64,000 nt of DNA from Rothia dentocariosa ATCC 17931 (GCF_000164695.2 NC_014643.1:1612001-1676000), one strand, 5' to 3'. Counted from the first letter of the stretch, positions 10,001 through 19,066 are shown. Notes: generated by a model not told the origin, from the letters alone. A program made the numbers and translations.

Positions 10001-10747
10001 TATGCCTACTTCCTGTACCCGACGGATAAGAGCCTGGGTGAGGTCGCGCATAAACGCCTCAAAGCTGTAGCTACCCATAACGAGCTGGGTGCCGGTCTGC
10101 AGCTGGCGATGAAAGACCTTGAAATTCGTGGCGCCGGAAACCTGCTCGGCGGCGAACAGTCCGGGCATATCGCGGGTGTCGGCTTTGATCTGTATCTGCG
10201 TCTCGTGGGAGAAGCTGTAGCCAACTTCCGCGGCGAACAGGAGAACACCGAGGCCGAGGTTAAGGTTGATCTTCCTGTCAACGCCCATATTCCGCATGAT
10301 TATATTGATGCGGAACGTCTACGCCTGCAGGCATACCGCCAGATAGCCTCCGCAGACACCGAACAGAAAATCGCGGAGGCACGCGAAGAGCTTCATGACC
10401 GTTACGGTGCCTTACCCGAGCCCGTGGAGAATCTGCTTCAGGTGGCGGTGCTGCGCCGCGAAGCACGGGAAGCAGGCATCCACGAGATTACTGCGCCGGG
10501 ACCGAAACTGCGCGTGGTCAGCGGTGAACCGCTGCCGGAATCACGGCAGATGCGCCTCAAACGTGTGTATCCCGGCTCAACTCACACCCAACCGAAGGGT
10601 CTGAGCACGTGGCTGACTCTGGTTCCGCGTCCTAAGACTCTGCCGGTCGGTGGCGTGGACCTTATTGACGGTCCTATGTTGGAATGGTGCTCGAAGTTCA
10701 TTAACTCTATCTACTCGGCAGACCCGAAAGCATTGGAGGAGTCATGA
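7058..10747 (+). CDS. mfd: Transcription-repair coupling factor Mfd
   Basis: 1229 residues, the usual length. Mfd removes RNA polymerase stalled at DNA lesions and recruits UvrA. The GTG start at 7058 has an AAGGAG site 5 bases upstream. Visible parts: the N-terminal UvrB-homology region (ETLPHERLSPRSDTVGKR); the RNA-polymerase-interacting CarD-like domain (PGDYVVHERHGIGKFIEM, near residue 535); the RecG-type helicase with Walker A GDVGFGKTE (about 698-706) and the DEEQRFG box (about 801), plus SATPIPRTLEMS; the TRG motif region with QLRGRVGRGRERAYAY; and a C-terminal domain of D7 type. The next gene starts inside its stop codon, so the two are co-translated. No unusual feature was seen. Confidence 0.97.
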   Translation: MKLTGLSRLLAEQPSYRHILEACDVPAAERPVQTLIGAVAGVQAPLIADLAVAVRRQSRTGKTPLTLIITPTERQAEDTAHALHSYLPDHHIESFPAWETLPHERLSPRSDTVGKRLNVLRSITHLETPTPQVVIAPVRAVIQPLVAGIENLEPVSLARGEEYSFKDVIKGLTDAAYSRVDLVAKRGEYAVRGGIIDVFAPTAQHPVRLEFFGDELDEIRYFSTADQRTLGQEADHPTHVTLLPCRELLITPEVMGRAARLKTDYPAASSMLEKIAGGIYVEGMESLTPLLVDKMQTLVSLLPEESLIISLEPERVRARAEDLVATNEEFLAAAWDASADAGSRAPIDLGQLRVSDSGFHTIAATQQESLDRNLSWWEITELVDSVDLLNNALDDDIPTMTVAAQAPASFTGSVEQMLHEVGSLVRDGWTVLALTNGRGSTDRLIELFRESISGEDPIPAIRRETLDGGTEGALQPGVVEVCETPASAGFLIPEARLAVLTEGEILGRRGTYAPRGASGKKLKPRKRRNAVDPLALTPGDYVVHERHGIGKFIEMASRPVAGVSSKHGETPLKEYLVIEYAPSKRGGAPDRLFVPSDQLDLISHYVGSETPTLSKMGGSDWAKTKSRARKAVKEIAADLVKLYSARQASRGHAFSEDTPWQRELEESFPYNETPDQLTAIHEVKADMEKEIPMDRLISGDVGFGKTEVAIRAAFKAVQDGKQVAVLVPTTLLAQQHFETFTERFSGFPIKIKVLSRFQKAKETRAIVEDIASGSIDVVIGTHRILSENVKFKDLGLVVIDEEQRFGVEHKEKLKQMRTNVDVLAMSATPIPRTLEMSLTGIRETSTLATAPEERHPVLTFVGPRTDAQITAAIRRELMREGQVFFVHNRVANIDTVAAEIGKLVPEARIATAHGRMSESRLEQIIVDFWERRFDVLVCTTIVETGLDISNANTLIVDNAQNYGLSQLHQLRGRVGRGRERAYAYFLYPTDKSLGEVAHKRLKAVATHNELGAGLQLAMKDLEIRGAGNLLGGEQSGHIAGVGFDLYLRLVGEAVANFRGEQENTEAEVKVDLPVNAHIPHDYIDAERLRLQAYRQIASADTEQKIAEAREELHDRYGALPEPVENLLQVAVLRREAREAGIHEITAPGPKLRVVSGEPLPESRQMRLKRVYPGSTHTQPKGLSTWLTLVPRPKTLPVGGVDLIDGPMLEWCSKFINSIYSADPKALEES

Positions 10748-11025
10748 TGTCATCGGCACCTACCCCGCGCACCCCAAAAGGCTGGATGCGACTTCTGCTG
10801 AGTATCGTGGGATGGGCTGCGCTAGGTTTTGTCGCCTTGGGAACGATTGTCTGGGTATTTTTCAGCTCGTACGGGTTAACGATGTACTTCATTGTAGTGG
10901 CGTACCTGCTGATCGCGGTTGCTTGCGGTGCACCTGCCCTCCTGTTTTATGTCGCCCATCGAGCTAAGGTTCGCAGCGGAGAATTTGGCACGAGCGGACC
11001 GGTAAGGTTTGGCAGCAAGGAATAG
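10744..11025 (+). CDS. Small two-helix membrane protein coupled to mfd
   Basis: 93 residues with two hydrophobic helices (about 17-42 and 47-71) and a basic C-terminal tail (AHRAKVRSGEFG). The start overlaps the mfd stop; there are two adjacent ATG codons and either may be used, with GGAG just upstream. I do not recognise the family. The tight coupling implies co-expression with mfd, which need not mean a shared function. Confidence 0.7.
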   Translation: MMSSAPTPRTPKGWMRLLLSIVGWAALGFVALGTIVWVFFSSYGLTMYFIVVAYLLIAVACGAPALLFYVAHRAKVRSGEFGTSGPVRFGSKE

Positions 11026-11041
11026 CGTGGGAGCAACATAC

Positions 11042-11087
11042 TGCCGGATGGTGCCACATTTCTTATAGATTGTGACACCATCCGGCA
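11042..11087. terminator. Bidirectional hairpin between convergent genes
   Basis: TGCCGGATGGTGCCACA pairs with TGTGACACCATCCGGCA over 17 bases with one mismatch, around a 12-base AT-rich loop. It lies between two convergent membrane-protein genes. Neither side has a T run. Confidence 0.6.
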
Positions 11088-11119
11088 GATAAGAAAAACT
11101 ATAAAATGGGGTGCTTCAG

Positions 11120-11368
11120 TTACTTCTGTACCTTGTTCTGATCCGTAATCTTACGGGTTGTCTTCGAGGGCAGCAGATGGAACACAACACCAAAGAAAAT
11201 TCCAAACGCAACGAGGGAACCGGCATACAGAACCGGACCGCCTTCGGGGTAGGTGCCCAGCAGGTAGAGGGATAGAAGCAAAAATACGAAGCAGCCGATG
11301 AACAACACTGCGTTCTCAAGATGCCTGCCCTGCCCGGAGTAGGCGGGAGGTTTCGTCGTTTTAGCCAT
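11120..11368 (-). CDS. Small membrane protein
   Basis: 82 residues, ATG start with a GAAGGAAA ribosome site. Two hydrophobic segments (about 19-42 and 46-65) with a short YPEGGPV hairpin between them, and a basic C-terminus. The pattern is common among uncharacterised small actinobacterial membrane proteins. It is transcribed away from lpdA and converges with the mfd pair. Function unknown. Confidence 0.65.
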   Translation of the reverse strand: MAKTTKPPAYSGQGRHLENAVLFIGCFVFLLLSLYLLGTYPEGGPVLYAGSLVAFGIFFGVVFHLLPSKTTRKITDQNKVQK

Positions 11369-11685
11369 AATTTTCCTTCATCTGTAGCGACCTGCATTGG
11401 GTCGATGATGTGTGTGCTTCACCCCGGTTTCAGTGCCCTATAAACATTTGTAAACCGAGAAATCCTTTCTCAAGTATAGTGTTTTTACCCGCACGAATGC
11501 ACACTTATGACGCAGCGCAACTTCAAAATATGGTTCATGACGTTACCCAGCAAATATAAGACTCTCGTAGGCAGCAAGATGTATCCGTAGCGTTCTCGAC
11601 GACTCTGTCGCTCCTGCAGGCATCACGGTACCTACTCGGCACCAAAAATCGGCATTTAATATCCTAGAGACGACGGCGGTTTCGG
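11369..11685. other. Divergent intergenic region, no gene seen
   Basis: About 320 bases between a leftward small membrane protein and rightward lpdA. It holds an AGTATA sequence (minus-strand -10 candidate TATACT near 11475) and short repeats, but no coding frame or RNA gene that I can support. Confidence 0.45.
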
Positions 11686-11714
11686 TTGAGTATTTCAGTG
11701 TGATAGCACACAAT
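11686..11714 (+). promoter_or_regulatory. Promoter placing transcription start on the lpdA start codon
   Basis: TTGAGT (11686-11691), a 17-base spacer and CACAAT (11709-11714) lie just 6 bases before the GTG at 11721. The predicted transcript therefore begins at or next to the start codon, which fits a leaderless mRNA and the lack of a ribosome site. Confidence 0.5.
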
Positions 11715-11720
11715 GAAAGT

Positions 11721-13130
11721 GTGACTTCAACAGTGAACTATGCATCCCAACGAATCGTGATACTAGGCGCTGGGCCCGGCGGCTATGAGGCCGCGCTTGT
11801 GGCAGCATCATCGAACGCTGATGTAACAATCATCGAACGTAATGCTCTAGGCGGCTCCGCAGTCCTAACCGATGTAGTACCTTCGAAAACGCTTATCGCT
11901 ACTGCAGATATGATGACTCGTTTCTCTGATGCTGGGCGATTGGGGATCGAAAATACAAAGGGCAAAGCGCCGCAGCTGCAAGTAGATATGAACCGGGTGA
12001 ATAGCCGTGTTTTGGATCTAGCGCATCAACAATCTGCCGATATCAAACGGGCCCTTGCCTCCGCCGGGGTCAAAATTATCAGCGGCACCGGTAAGCTTAC
12101 CGGTCCACACACCGTCGCGGTTACCGATAATACCGGGCTGGAATATGACCTGCATGCAGACTTTATTCTGCTTTCGGTCGGGACGCACCCACGTGAGATG
12201 GCGACCGGGCAGCCTGATGGGGAACGGATTCTCACCTGGACACAGCTCTATAATCTGCGTGAGGTCCCCCGCGAACTCATCGTAATCGGTTCGGGTGTTA
12301 CCGGTGCCGAATTTGCCTCTGCCTATAACGGGCTTGGCTCCCAGGTGACCCTAATTTCTTCGCGAGATCGTGTGCTTCCGGGCGAAGACGAAGACGCCGC
12401 GCGTGTGCTGGAAGACGTCTTTGAGCGCCGTGGTGTTCGGGTAATGCCGCGGTCGCGTGCGAGCGCCGTGGAACGCACCGACGACGGCGTGGTAGTGACT
12501 CTCTCCGATGGACGCAAGGTTTCCGGCACGCATTGCTTGGTCGCAATTGGTTCTATTCCCAACACTGAAGGACTGGGTCTTGAGACCGCTGGTGTAGAGA
12601 CCAACGAGTCGGGATATGTGGTTGTCGATGCTGTTTCACGTACGTCAGTACCGCATATTTACGCTGCTGGAGACTGCACGGGTGTGTACCCGTTGGCTTC
12701 CGTAGCCGCTATGCAAGGGCGCATCGCGATGGCGCATCTTTTGGGCGATACGGTGCATCCGCTTCGCACCGATCGAGTGGCAGCGAATATTTTCACCACC
12801 CCAGAGATTGCGACCGTGGGTATTAGTGAGAAAGACCTTGCCGCCGGGGTTTACCGAGGCGAGGCTGTCATGCTTCCGTTGACTACGAATCCGCGCGCCA
12901 AAATGATGGCGTTCCAAGACGGCTTTGTGAAGATTTTTGCCCGTAAGCACTCCGGTACTGTGATTGGCGGGGTTGTGGTCGGTCCGCGTGCATCCGAACT
13001 TATCTATCCTATTGCGCTGGCTATAGAGAAGAAGCTGACGGTGGATGATTTAGCCGCTACCTTTGCTGTATACCCGTCTCTATCTGAGGCGATTTCTACG
13101 GCATCGCGGCAGCTTCACACCCGTGTTTAG
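11721..13130 (+). CDS. lpdA: LpdA-like NAD(P)H-quinone dehydrogenase (flavoprotein disulfide reductase family, no redox disulfide)
   Basis: 469 residues from the GTG at 11721, chosen because the promoter abuts it; an in-frame GTG at 11700 is the alternative. It has an FAD-binding GAGPGG motif (16-21), an NAD(P)-binding IGSGVTGAEFAS motif, the second FAD motif YAAGDCTG, and a C-terminal dimerisation domain. Where dihydrolipoamide dehydrogenases carry the CxxxxC redox pair (after G44-G45) this protein has A47 and V52, so it cannot work by thiol exchange. This matches the actinobacterial LpdA (Rv3303c) group, which reduces quinones with NAD(P)H. It is not a lipoamide dehydrogenase despite the fold. 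It stands alone between hairpins. Confidence 0.85.
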   Translation: MTSTVNYASQRIVILGAGPGGYEAALVAASSNADVTIIERNALGGSAVLTDVVPSKTLIATADMMTRFSDAGRLGIENTKGKAPQLQVDMNRVNSRVLDLAHQQSADIKRALASAGVKIISGTGKLTGPHTVAVTDNTGLEYDLHADFILLSVGTHPREMATGQPDGERILTWTQLYNLREVPRELIVIGSGVTGAEFASAYNGLGSQVTLISSRDRVLPGEDEDAARVLEDVFERRGVRVMPRSRASAVERTDDGVVVTLSDGRKVSGTHCLVAIGSIPNTEGLGLETAGVETNESGYVVVDAVSRTSVPHIYAAGDCTGVYPLASVAAMQGRIAMAHLLGDTVHPLRTDRVAANIFTTPEIATVGISEKDLAAGVYRGEAVMLPLTTNPRAKMMAFQDGFVKIFARKHSGTVIGGVVVGPRASELIYPIALAIEKKLTVDDLAATFAVYPSLSEAISTASRQLHTRV

Positions 13131-13155
13131 TTTTCACTACAGCTCTTGATATAGG

Positions 13156-13192
13156 TTGAGGGGCGTGACTCATATAGAGTCACGCCCCTCAA
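13156..13192. terminator. Perfect hairpin between convergent lpdA and MHS transporter
   Basis: TTGAGGGGCGTGACTC pairs perfectly with GAGTCACGCCCCTCAA across a 5-base loop. It serves both convergent genes. There is no T run on either side. Confidence 0.7.
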
Positions 13193-13210
13193 ATGCATAC
13201 AGTATTCAGG

Positions 13211-14611
13211 TTATTTAGTGCTGACTGCGTTCATATCGACGTCGCGGGTTTCATGGGTGAGCAGGATGAAGAGAACACTCAGCAAGGATGCACCTGCTAG
13301 GTAGTATCCGACGGCCCCAACACCAAACTTTGTATTCAGCCATACCGCTACGAACGGGGTCAAGGCTGCACCCAGAATAGATGCCATATTGTAGGCGATA
13401 CCGCTCGCGGTGTACCGCACATTAGTGGGGTATAGCTCGGGCAGGTAGGCGCTCATGGACCCGAAAGAAAGCCCCATCAGGCACATTCCGATGAACATGA
13501 AGATGGTAATAATAACGAGATTAGCGTCTTTACCAGTTCCCACGACGGAGGGAGCAATGACCAAAGCGAAAGTACCGCCAAAGACAGCCATAGCGATAGT
13601 GGTCCACAACTGCTGTTTGCGGCGACCGTATTTGTCGGCTAACCATCCCGAGACTGGAATAAAGAGCGCAAAACCAATGATAGAGATGAGCTGAATCTCC
13701 AAGAACTTGTGGTAGGCGATTCCTAACCCGCCGTTTTTAACATCAGCTTTACCGTAGGAGAGAATCCACGTCGTCATTAGGTAGAACAGCACATAGCATG
13801 CCACCATAATGAAAGTGCCCTGAATCATGGGCCACCAGGCAACTTTGAACGCCTCAACCAGTGGGGTCTTAACCTTCTCATCATTCTTGACAGCTTTGGC
13901 AAAGACAGGGGTTTCTTCGAGCTTGAAACGCACATACAGACCCACGGCAACCATGACAATGGAAAGCAGGAACGGAATACGCCAGCCCCAGACGAGGAAG
14001 GGGTGATCGAGGTTCTTACCGTCTGTGGCGGAGTTGAAAGTGATCCACCCGGTTAGAAGCAACATAAGTCCATTGGCAAGAAAGAACCCGATAGGCGCGC
14101 CCAACTGAGGCCACATAGCGGAACGTGCACGTTTGCCTTCTTCTGCATATTCGCTGGCGAGCAGAGCCGCACCCGACCATTCGCCACCCAGACCTAGACC
14201 CTGGCAGAAACGCATAATGGTCAGAATGACCGGTGCCCACAGACCAATCTGATAGTAGGTGGGCAACAAGCCGATGAGGAAGGTCGCTAACCCCATAGTG
14301 AGCAGAGCGCCCACGAGTGTTGCTTTACGGCCGATCTTATCGCCGAAATGACCGAAAACGATAGAACCCAAGGGGCGGGCGATAAAGGCGACCCCGAAGG
14401 AAGCGAAAGAAGCTAATAAAGCCGTAGTGTCATCTTTGGACGCGAAGAACAGAACCGGGAAAACCGCTACCGCTGCGGTGGCGTAAATATAGAAGTCGTA
14501 GAATTCGATGGTGGTGCCCACCAGAGAGGCGATAATAACTCTGCTCTTGGGGGTCGTATTCTCAACCTGCGTGCTGTGCCCGGCGGAAACGTCGGGCGCG
14601 TGTGTGCTCAT
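13211..14611 (-). CDS. MFS transporter, metabolite:H+ symporter (MHS) family
   Basis: 466 residues with about twelve transmembrane helices. Family marks are the N-terminal GTTIEFYDFYIYATAA segment, the loop 2-3 motif GHFGDKIGRKATL, the long helix-4/5 region RFCQGLGLGGEWSGAAL, and the cytoplasmic loop GWLADKYGRRKQQ. Members take up organic acids, shikimate, proline/betaine or citrate with protons; this one cannot be placed among them by eye. The ATG start at 14611 has an AGGAGCTG site upstream. It stands alone, ending in the shared hairpin with lpdA, and looks monocistronic. Confidence 0.85.
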   Translation of the reverse strand: MSTHAPDVSAGHSTQVENTTPKSRVIIASLVGTTIEFYDFYIYATAAVAVFPVLFFASKDDTTALLASFASFGVAFIARPLGSIVFGHFGDKIGRKATLVGALLTMGLATFLIGLLPTYYQIGLWAPVILTIMRFCQGLGLGGEWSGAALLASEYAEEGKRARSAMWPQLGAPIGFFLANGLMLLLTGWITFNSATDGKNLDHPFLVWGWRIPFLLSIVMVAVGLYVRFKLEETPVFAKAVKNDEKVKTPLVEAFKVAWWPMIQGTFIMVACYVLFYLMTTWILSYGKADVKNGGLGIAYHKFLEIQLISIIGFALFIPVSGWLADKYGRRKQQLWTTIAMAVFGGTFALVIAPSVVGTGKDANLVIITIFMFIGMCLMGLSFGSMSAYLPELYPTNVRYTASGIAYNMASILGAALTPFVAVWLNTKFGVGAVGYYLAGASLLSVLFILLTHETRDVDMNAVSTK

Positions 14612-14789
14612 CGTGAACAGCTCCTGAAAAGGGATAGTAGCGACTACGCTCGATGCTGTGAGTGTAGATTTTCAACTTTTATATTCTACGCCTCGCGATG
14701 CGGTGCCAACATCCTGTATTCATCATCTGGACCATTCAGCTGTATTTCAGTGTTCGAGGATGAAAAATTAGGAACACACGAACAACAAA

Positions 14790-14823
14790 CCGCCGGATGC
14801 GTATGAGAGAACGCATCCGGCGG
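14790..14823 (-). terminator. Terminator of accA3
   Basis: On the minus strand a perfect 13-bp stem (CCGCCGGATGCGT with ACGCATCCGGCGG) and 8-base loop is followed by the T-rich TTTGTTGTT. It lies 30 bases after the accA3 stop. Confidence 0.75.
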
Positions 14824-14851
14824 GCTATAGACATAGAGTCCCGTTAGAAGG

Positions 14852-16675
14852 CTATTTGATGGTGGCTAGAACGGCACCTGCGGTGACGGTATCGCCCGCC
14901 TTCAAGGACAGCCCGGAAATCTTACCGGCCTTATGCGCGTTGATAGGCTGTTCCATCTTCATAGCCTCTAGCACCAGGATCAGATCGCCTTCGGCGACTG
15001 TGTCTCCATCGGCAACGGAGACCTTCACGATCGTACCCTGCATGGGGCTTGTCAGATCGTCGCCGCTGACCGCATTTGAACCGCCGCGAGCACGGGACTT
15101 ACGGGTTTTCGATGCGGGCTTTGAACTGCTCTTGGCAGGAGTACCGCCCAGCTCGGGCATAACAACCTCAAGACGCTTACCATTAACCTCAACGACCACG
15201 GTTTGACGTTCGGCATCGTCATCATCCACGCTGCCGGGAGCACCGGAGTAGGGCGAAATGGTGTTCTTGTAATCGGTTTCGATCCACCGGGTGTGAACCT
15301 TGAAATCTGCTCCTGCAGCGGGGGCGAAATCGGGTTCGTCCAGAACTGCGCGGTGGAAGGGAACCACTGTCGGAAGGCCGTCGAGTGTGAGCTCGTCTAG
15401 GGCTCGGCGAGCGCGTTCGATCGCCTGCTCGCGGGTAGCACCGGTCACGATGAGCTTGGCGAGCATTGAGTCGAAGTTGCCGCTGATAGCATCGCCTTCT
15501 ACGAAGCCGGAATCCCAGCGTACACCGGGGCCGGAAGGAACACGAAGTTTTTCGATGGTACCCGGTGCTGGCATGAAGGAACGCCCTGCATCTTCGCCGT
15601 TGATGCGGAACTCGAAGGAATGACCGCGCAGCTGGGGGCTCTGCGGATCGATTTTCTCGCCGCGGGCAATGCGGAACTGTTCGCGCACCAGATCAATACC
15701 CGATACTTCCTCGGAAACCGGGTGCTCAACCTGCAAGCGGGTGTTTACCTCCAGGAAGGAAATCGCTCCGTCGGGGGCAAGCAGGAACTCGCAGGTACCC
15801 GCACCCTGGTATCCGGCTTCCTGCAGAATCTTACGGGATGCTTCATAGAGCCGGTCGCTTTGTTCTTCTGTAATGTATGGGGCGGGGGCTTCCTCTACGA
15901 GCTTTTGGTTACGGCGTTGAAGAGAACAATCACGGGTCGAAACGACTTGCACATTGCCGTGAGCATCGGCCAGGCACTGGGTTTCGATATGGCGCGGGGA
16001 ATCTAGGAAGCGCTCAATAAAACATTCTCCGCGGCCGTAGGCTGCGACCGCTTCACGCACGGCGGATTCGTAGAGCTCGATAATATCGCTGCGGTTGCGC
16101 ACAACCTTGATGCCGCGACCGCCGCCACCGAACGCTGCCTTGATCGCGATGGGCAAACCGTGCTCGTCGGCAAAGGCGAGCACTTCATCGGCAGACTCTA
16201 CGGGATCCTTGGTCCCCGGTACCAAGGGGGCACCCACTTTCTGGGCGATATGGCGCGCGGCGACTTTATCGCCCAACTGGGTAATAGATTCAGGGGAGGG
16301 GCCAATCCAGGTTAACCCGGCATCAATGACTTTTTGGGCGAATTCGGCGTTTTCTGAAAGGAAACCGTAGCCGGGATGCACCGCATCCGCGCCGGAACGA
16401 ATAGCTACCTCAATGAGCTTGTCCATCACCAGATATGACTGGGGCGCGGTCGCCCCTCCTAGCGCGTAAGCCTCGTCCGCGAGTTTAACGTGCTGGGCAT
16501 CGCGATCCGGTTCTGCATAAACGGCGACGGTCTCTAAACCTTCGTCACGGGCCGCGCGAATAATACGTACCGCGATCTCGCCGCGGTTAGCAATAAGAAT
16601 TTTACTGACCGGACCGGTATGGTGTCCGGGAACAGCTGTAAAGTTTTTGATGGCTTTTGCCGGGTTGTGAGTCAC
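14852..16675 (-). CDS. accA3: Acyl-CoA carboxylase alpha subunit (biotin carboxylase + biotin carrier)
   Basis: 607 residues, the length of actinobacterial AccA3. The N-terminal biotin carboxylase spans about 22-470, with the ATP-grasp Gly-rich loop [11 protein letters not shown], the [13 protein letters not shown] segment and the [14 protein letters not shown] catalytic region. After a basic linker (about 510-530) comes the biotin carrier domain (about 535-607) with EAMKMEQ; biotin is attached to K573. It carboxylates biotin with bicarbonate and ATP and passes the carboxyl group to a beta subunit such as the AccD encoded at 27796. BirA at 30100 would biotinylate it. It follows maf in the same direction about 130 bases downstream, as in other actinobacteria. 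Confidence 0.93.
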   Translation of the reverse strand: MTHNPAKAIKNFTAVPGHHTGPVSKILIANRGEIAVRIIRAARDEGLETVAVYAEPDRDAQHVKLADEAYALGGATAPQSYLVMDKLIEVAIRSGADAVHPGYGFLSENAEFAQKVIDAGLTWIGPSPESITQLGDKVAARHIAQKVGAPLVPGTKDPVESADEVLAFADEHGLPIAIKAAFGGGGRGIKVVRNRSDIIELYESAVREAVAAYGRGECFIERFLDSPRHIETQCLADAHGNVQVVSTRDCSLQRRNQKLVEEAPAPYITEEQSDRLYEASRKILQEAGYQGAGTCEFLLAPDGAISFLEVNTRLQVEHPVSEEVSGIDLVREQFRIARGEKIDPQSPQLRGHSFEFRINGEDAGRSFMPAPGTIEKLRVPSGPGVRWDSGFVEGDAISGNFDSMLAKLIVTGATREQAIERARRALDELTLDGLPTVVPFHRAVLDEPDFAPAAGADFKVHTRWIETDYKNTISPYSGAPGSVDDDDAERQTVVVEVNGKRLEVVMPELGGTPAKSSSKPASKTRKSRARGGSNAVSGDDLTSPMQGTIVKVSVADGDTVAEGDLILVLEAMKMEQPINAHKAGKISGLSLKAGDTVTAGAVLATIK

Positions 16676-16804
16676 TGAGGCTCTCCTTTTTATCCTGCCG
16701 AAAGCATAGCGAGAAAAGCTGAGAATGGCGAATATATAGCGCCGAATGACGCGAAAAATATAAGAAAAGTGAGGATGCTTATACCGGGTTTGGCTTAGCG
16801 CTCG

Positions 16805-17539
16805 TTAGTCTGATGAGGACTTCCAGAACATGTTTATCGATATCCCATATTGTGAGAGCATTTCCTTGAGTGCATTCACCGATAGCCCAATCACCGTATG
16901 TGATTCCCCGCGGATGCCTTGAATAAAGGCAGCACCATATCCGTCGAGGGTAAAGGAACCCGCTACATGAAGTGGCTCACCCGTGGCAACATAAGCATCA
17001 ACCTCTGCGGCGCTCATCGGCGCAAAGTTTACGGTAGCGCTGCGTACCTGCTGAATAGCGGGAAGCTGTTTATCCTCGGTCTCACCGATCCCATCACGTA
17101 AATCTATGAGGCAATGTCCGGTGTGAAGCACCCCGCTTCGACCGCTCATCGCAGTGATGCGCTCGCGTGCTTTCTCAGGGGTGTGCGGTTTGCCGTAGGC
17201 TACCGATTCAAACTCAAAGACCGAATCGCATCCGAGTACAAAGGCGTTTACTATACCCTGGGCGGCAAGAGAATCAGCAACCGCGCGTGCCTTCGCCTCC
17301 GCAAGAATGCCGGAGACCTCCGCCGGGGTTAGGTCAGTGCGGCCCTCTTCGCGGGCACGCTGGGCAGCACTGGCGAGCACCGCATCCTCATCGACATCGG
17401 AGACGTGAATATCAAACATAATGCCGGAGTCTTCAAGGAGCTTTTTACGCGCGGGTGATGCGGAAGCCAGAATCAGGCGCGGTGCGGGCTTTGATGCCGA
17501 ATGCGACGCACCGGATGGAACAGAAGATTGGGAAGTCAT
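16805..17539 (-). CDS. maf: Maf family nucleotide pyrophosphatase
   Basis: 244 residues. The N-terminal LILASASPARKKLLEDSGI motif is the nucleotide-binding loop of Maf proteins; it is followed by VSDVDEDA, the conserved GCDSVFEFE metal/catalytic segment and KPHTPEKARERI. Maf enzymes cleave non-canonical or modified nucleoside triphosphates to monophosphates, protecting the nucleotide pool, and some affect septum formation. The N-terminal 15 residues (Ser-rich) look dispensable. Upstream of accA3 in the same direction, the usual actinobacterial order. Its normal next neighbour accE lies about 9.8 kb away because of the intervening block. Confidence 0.9.
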   Translation of the reverse strand: MTSQSSVPSGASHSASKPAPRLILASASPARKKLLEDSGIMFDIHVSDVDEDAVLASAAQRAREEGRTDLTPAEVSGILAEAKARAVADSLAAQGIVNAFVLGCDSVFEFESVAYGKPHTPEKARERITAMSGRSGVLHTGHCLIDLRDGIGETEDKQLPAIQQVRSATVNFAPMSAAEVDAYVATGEPLHVAGSFTLDGYGAAFIQGIRGESHTVIGLSVNALKEMLSQYGISINMFWKSSSD

Positions 17540-17641
17540 ATCTTTATTTTAGAACGAGTATCAAGATTGGTCTTCATGCGAGAGAACGACCTCCGTACCA
17601 TACCGATGCGCTGCATACCCTATGCCGTAGCCAAGAACCGC

Positions 17642-19066
17642 CTAGGACGCAGCGGTAACCTTGGCAGAACTAGGCGAGGTATCCTCGCCACGAATCAGCT
17701 TCGACTGGGCGGCTTCCACAAGATCCTGCGGCACAAACCCGTTAGCGCTGCGCGGTGCATTGTAGATCTCGGCGCTGAGGATACCCTCGCGCTTAGAGAC
17801 AATCGTGGGAACCAAAGCTTGCCCGGCAACGTTCAAGGCGGTACGTCCCATATCAATAATCGGGTCAATCGCCAATAGAAGACCCACTCCATCAAGGGGA
17901 AGACCCACAGTCGAAAGGGTCAGAGTGAGCATCACGATAGCGCCCGTTGTACCTGCCGTAGCGGCAGAACCCAACACCGACACCAGAATAATCAGCAGAT
18001 ACTGCGAAATATCCAGGTGTACTCCGTAGAATTGCGCCACAAAAATAGCTGCCAGCGCGGGGTAGACGGAGGCGCATCCATCCATTTTGGTCGTAGAACC
18101 CAGCGGCACTGCAAAGGATGCGTATGCACGCGGCACGCCGAGATTACGTTCGGTAACGGCCTCAGTCATGGGCATAGTGCCCATCGAGGATCGTGATACG
18201 AAACCAAGCTGCAATGCGGGCCATACGCCCGAGAAGTACTGTTTCACAGAGAGCCCGTTGAGCTTCACGATCAGGGGATACACCACCAGGAACACGAGGA
18301 GCAGACCCGCATACAGTGCCGCAATGAACTTCACCAGCGAGCCCATAGATGTCCACCCGTAGGCATAGACGGCATGCCCGATCAGCCCGATCGTGCCCAG
18401 CGGAGCGAGGCGAATAATCCACCACAGTACCTTCTGAATAATGGCGAGCGCGCTCTTGACGATATCAATAAAGGGCTTAGCCGCATCGCCTACCTTCAGG
18501 GCCGCAATACCGATAGCCCCCGAAATCACGAGCATTTGGAGCACGTTAAAGGAGACCGAAGAGGTTATACCGGAGTCGGTGGTTTTCGTGGTGACCTCAA
18601 GCCCTAAGAAATTGGAGGGGATAATCCCGGTCAGAAATGCTGTCCATGATCCCCGGGTGCTGGTGCTGCCCGAGGCGCTTACCTCGGCACCCACACCAGG
18701 CTGAACGAGCAGCCCCAGTACGATACCGATGGAGACCGCAAAAAATGCTGTAATAGCGAACCAGATAAGAGTCTTAACCGCTAAACGCGCCGCATTCGTC
18801 ACCTGCGAGAGATTCGAGATTGAGGCAACGACGGCGGTAAACACCAGCGGGATCACCGCGGCCTTAAGGAGAGTCACATAGGACGTGCCGACAGCGTCTA
18901 GAGTGGCCATGAGCCAGTTGGGGTTATTTTTTGCATCGCCGCCGAGGGTGAGTGCAACGTACCCGAGCGCGATGCCCAGAATAAGGGAAGCTATAATTTG
19001 ATGTCCGAAAGAAGTAGCCCAGCTGGGAAATCTAGATTTTTGCGGTGTTTCATGTGTAGTAGGCAT
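17642..19066 (-). CDS. Dicarboxylate/amino acid:cation symporter (DAACS family)
   Basis: 474 residues from the ATG at 19066 (MPTTHETPQ); an upstream in-frame extension to 19174 lacks a good N-terminus. About eight transmembrane helices and two re-entrant hairpins of the GltP/DctA fold are visible: the Ser-rich GFVSRSSMGTMPMTEAV hairpin, the substrate-site PLGSTTKMDGCA segment, and the GTTGAIVMLTLTLS and AIDPIIDMGRTALNVAGQA motifs, whose Asp and Asn residues bind substrate and cation. It imports glutamate, aspartate or C4-dicarboxylates with Na+ or H+. It is the first gene of a block that interrupts the acc locus. No ribosome site is obvious. Confidence 0.88.
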   Translation of the reverse strand: MPTTHETPQKSRFPSWATSFGHQIIASLILGIALGYVALTLGGDAKNNPNWLMATLDAVGTSYVTLLKAAVIPLVFTAVVASISNLSQVTNAARLAVKTLIWFAITAFFAVSIGIVLGLLVQPGVGAEVSASGSTSTRGSWTAFLTGIIPSNFLGLEVTTKTTDSGITSSVSFNVLQMLVISGAIGIAALKVGDAAKPFIDIVKSALAIIQKVLWWIIRLAPLGTIGLIGHAVYAYGWTSMGSLVKFIAALYAGLLLVFLVVYPLIVKLNGLSVKQYFSGVWPALQLGFVSRSSMGTMPMTEAVTERNLGVPRAYASFAVPLGSTTKMDGCASVYPALAAIFVAQFYGVHLDISQYLLIILVSVLGSAATAGTTGAIVMLTLTLSTVGLPLDGVGLLLAIDPIIDMGRTALNVAGQALVPTIVSKREGILSAEIYNAPRSANGFVPQDLVEAAQSKLIRGEDTSPSSAKVTAAS

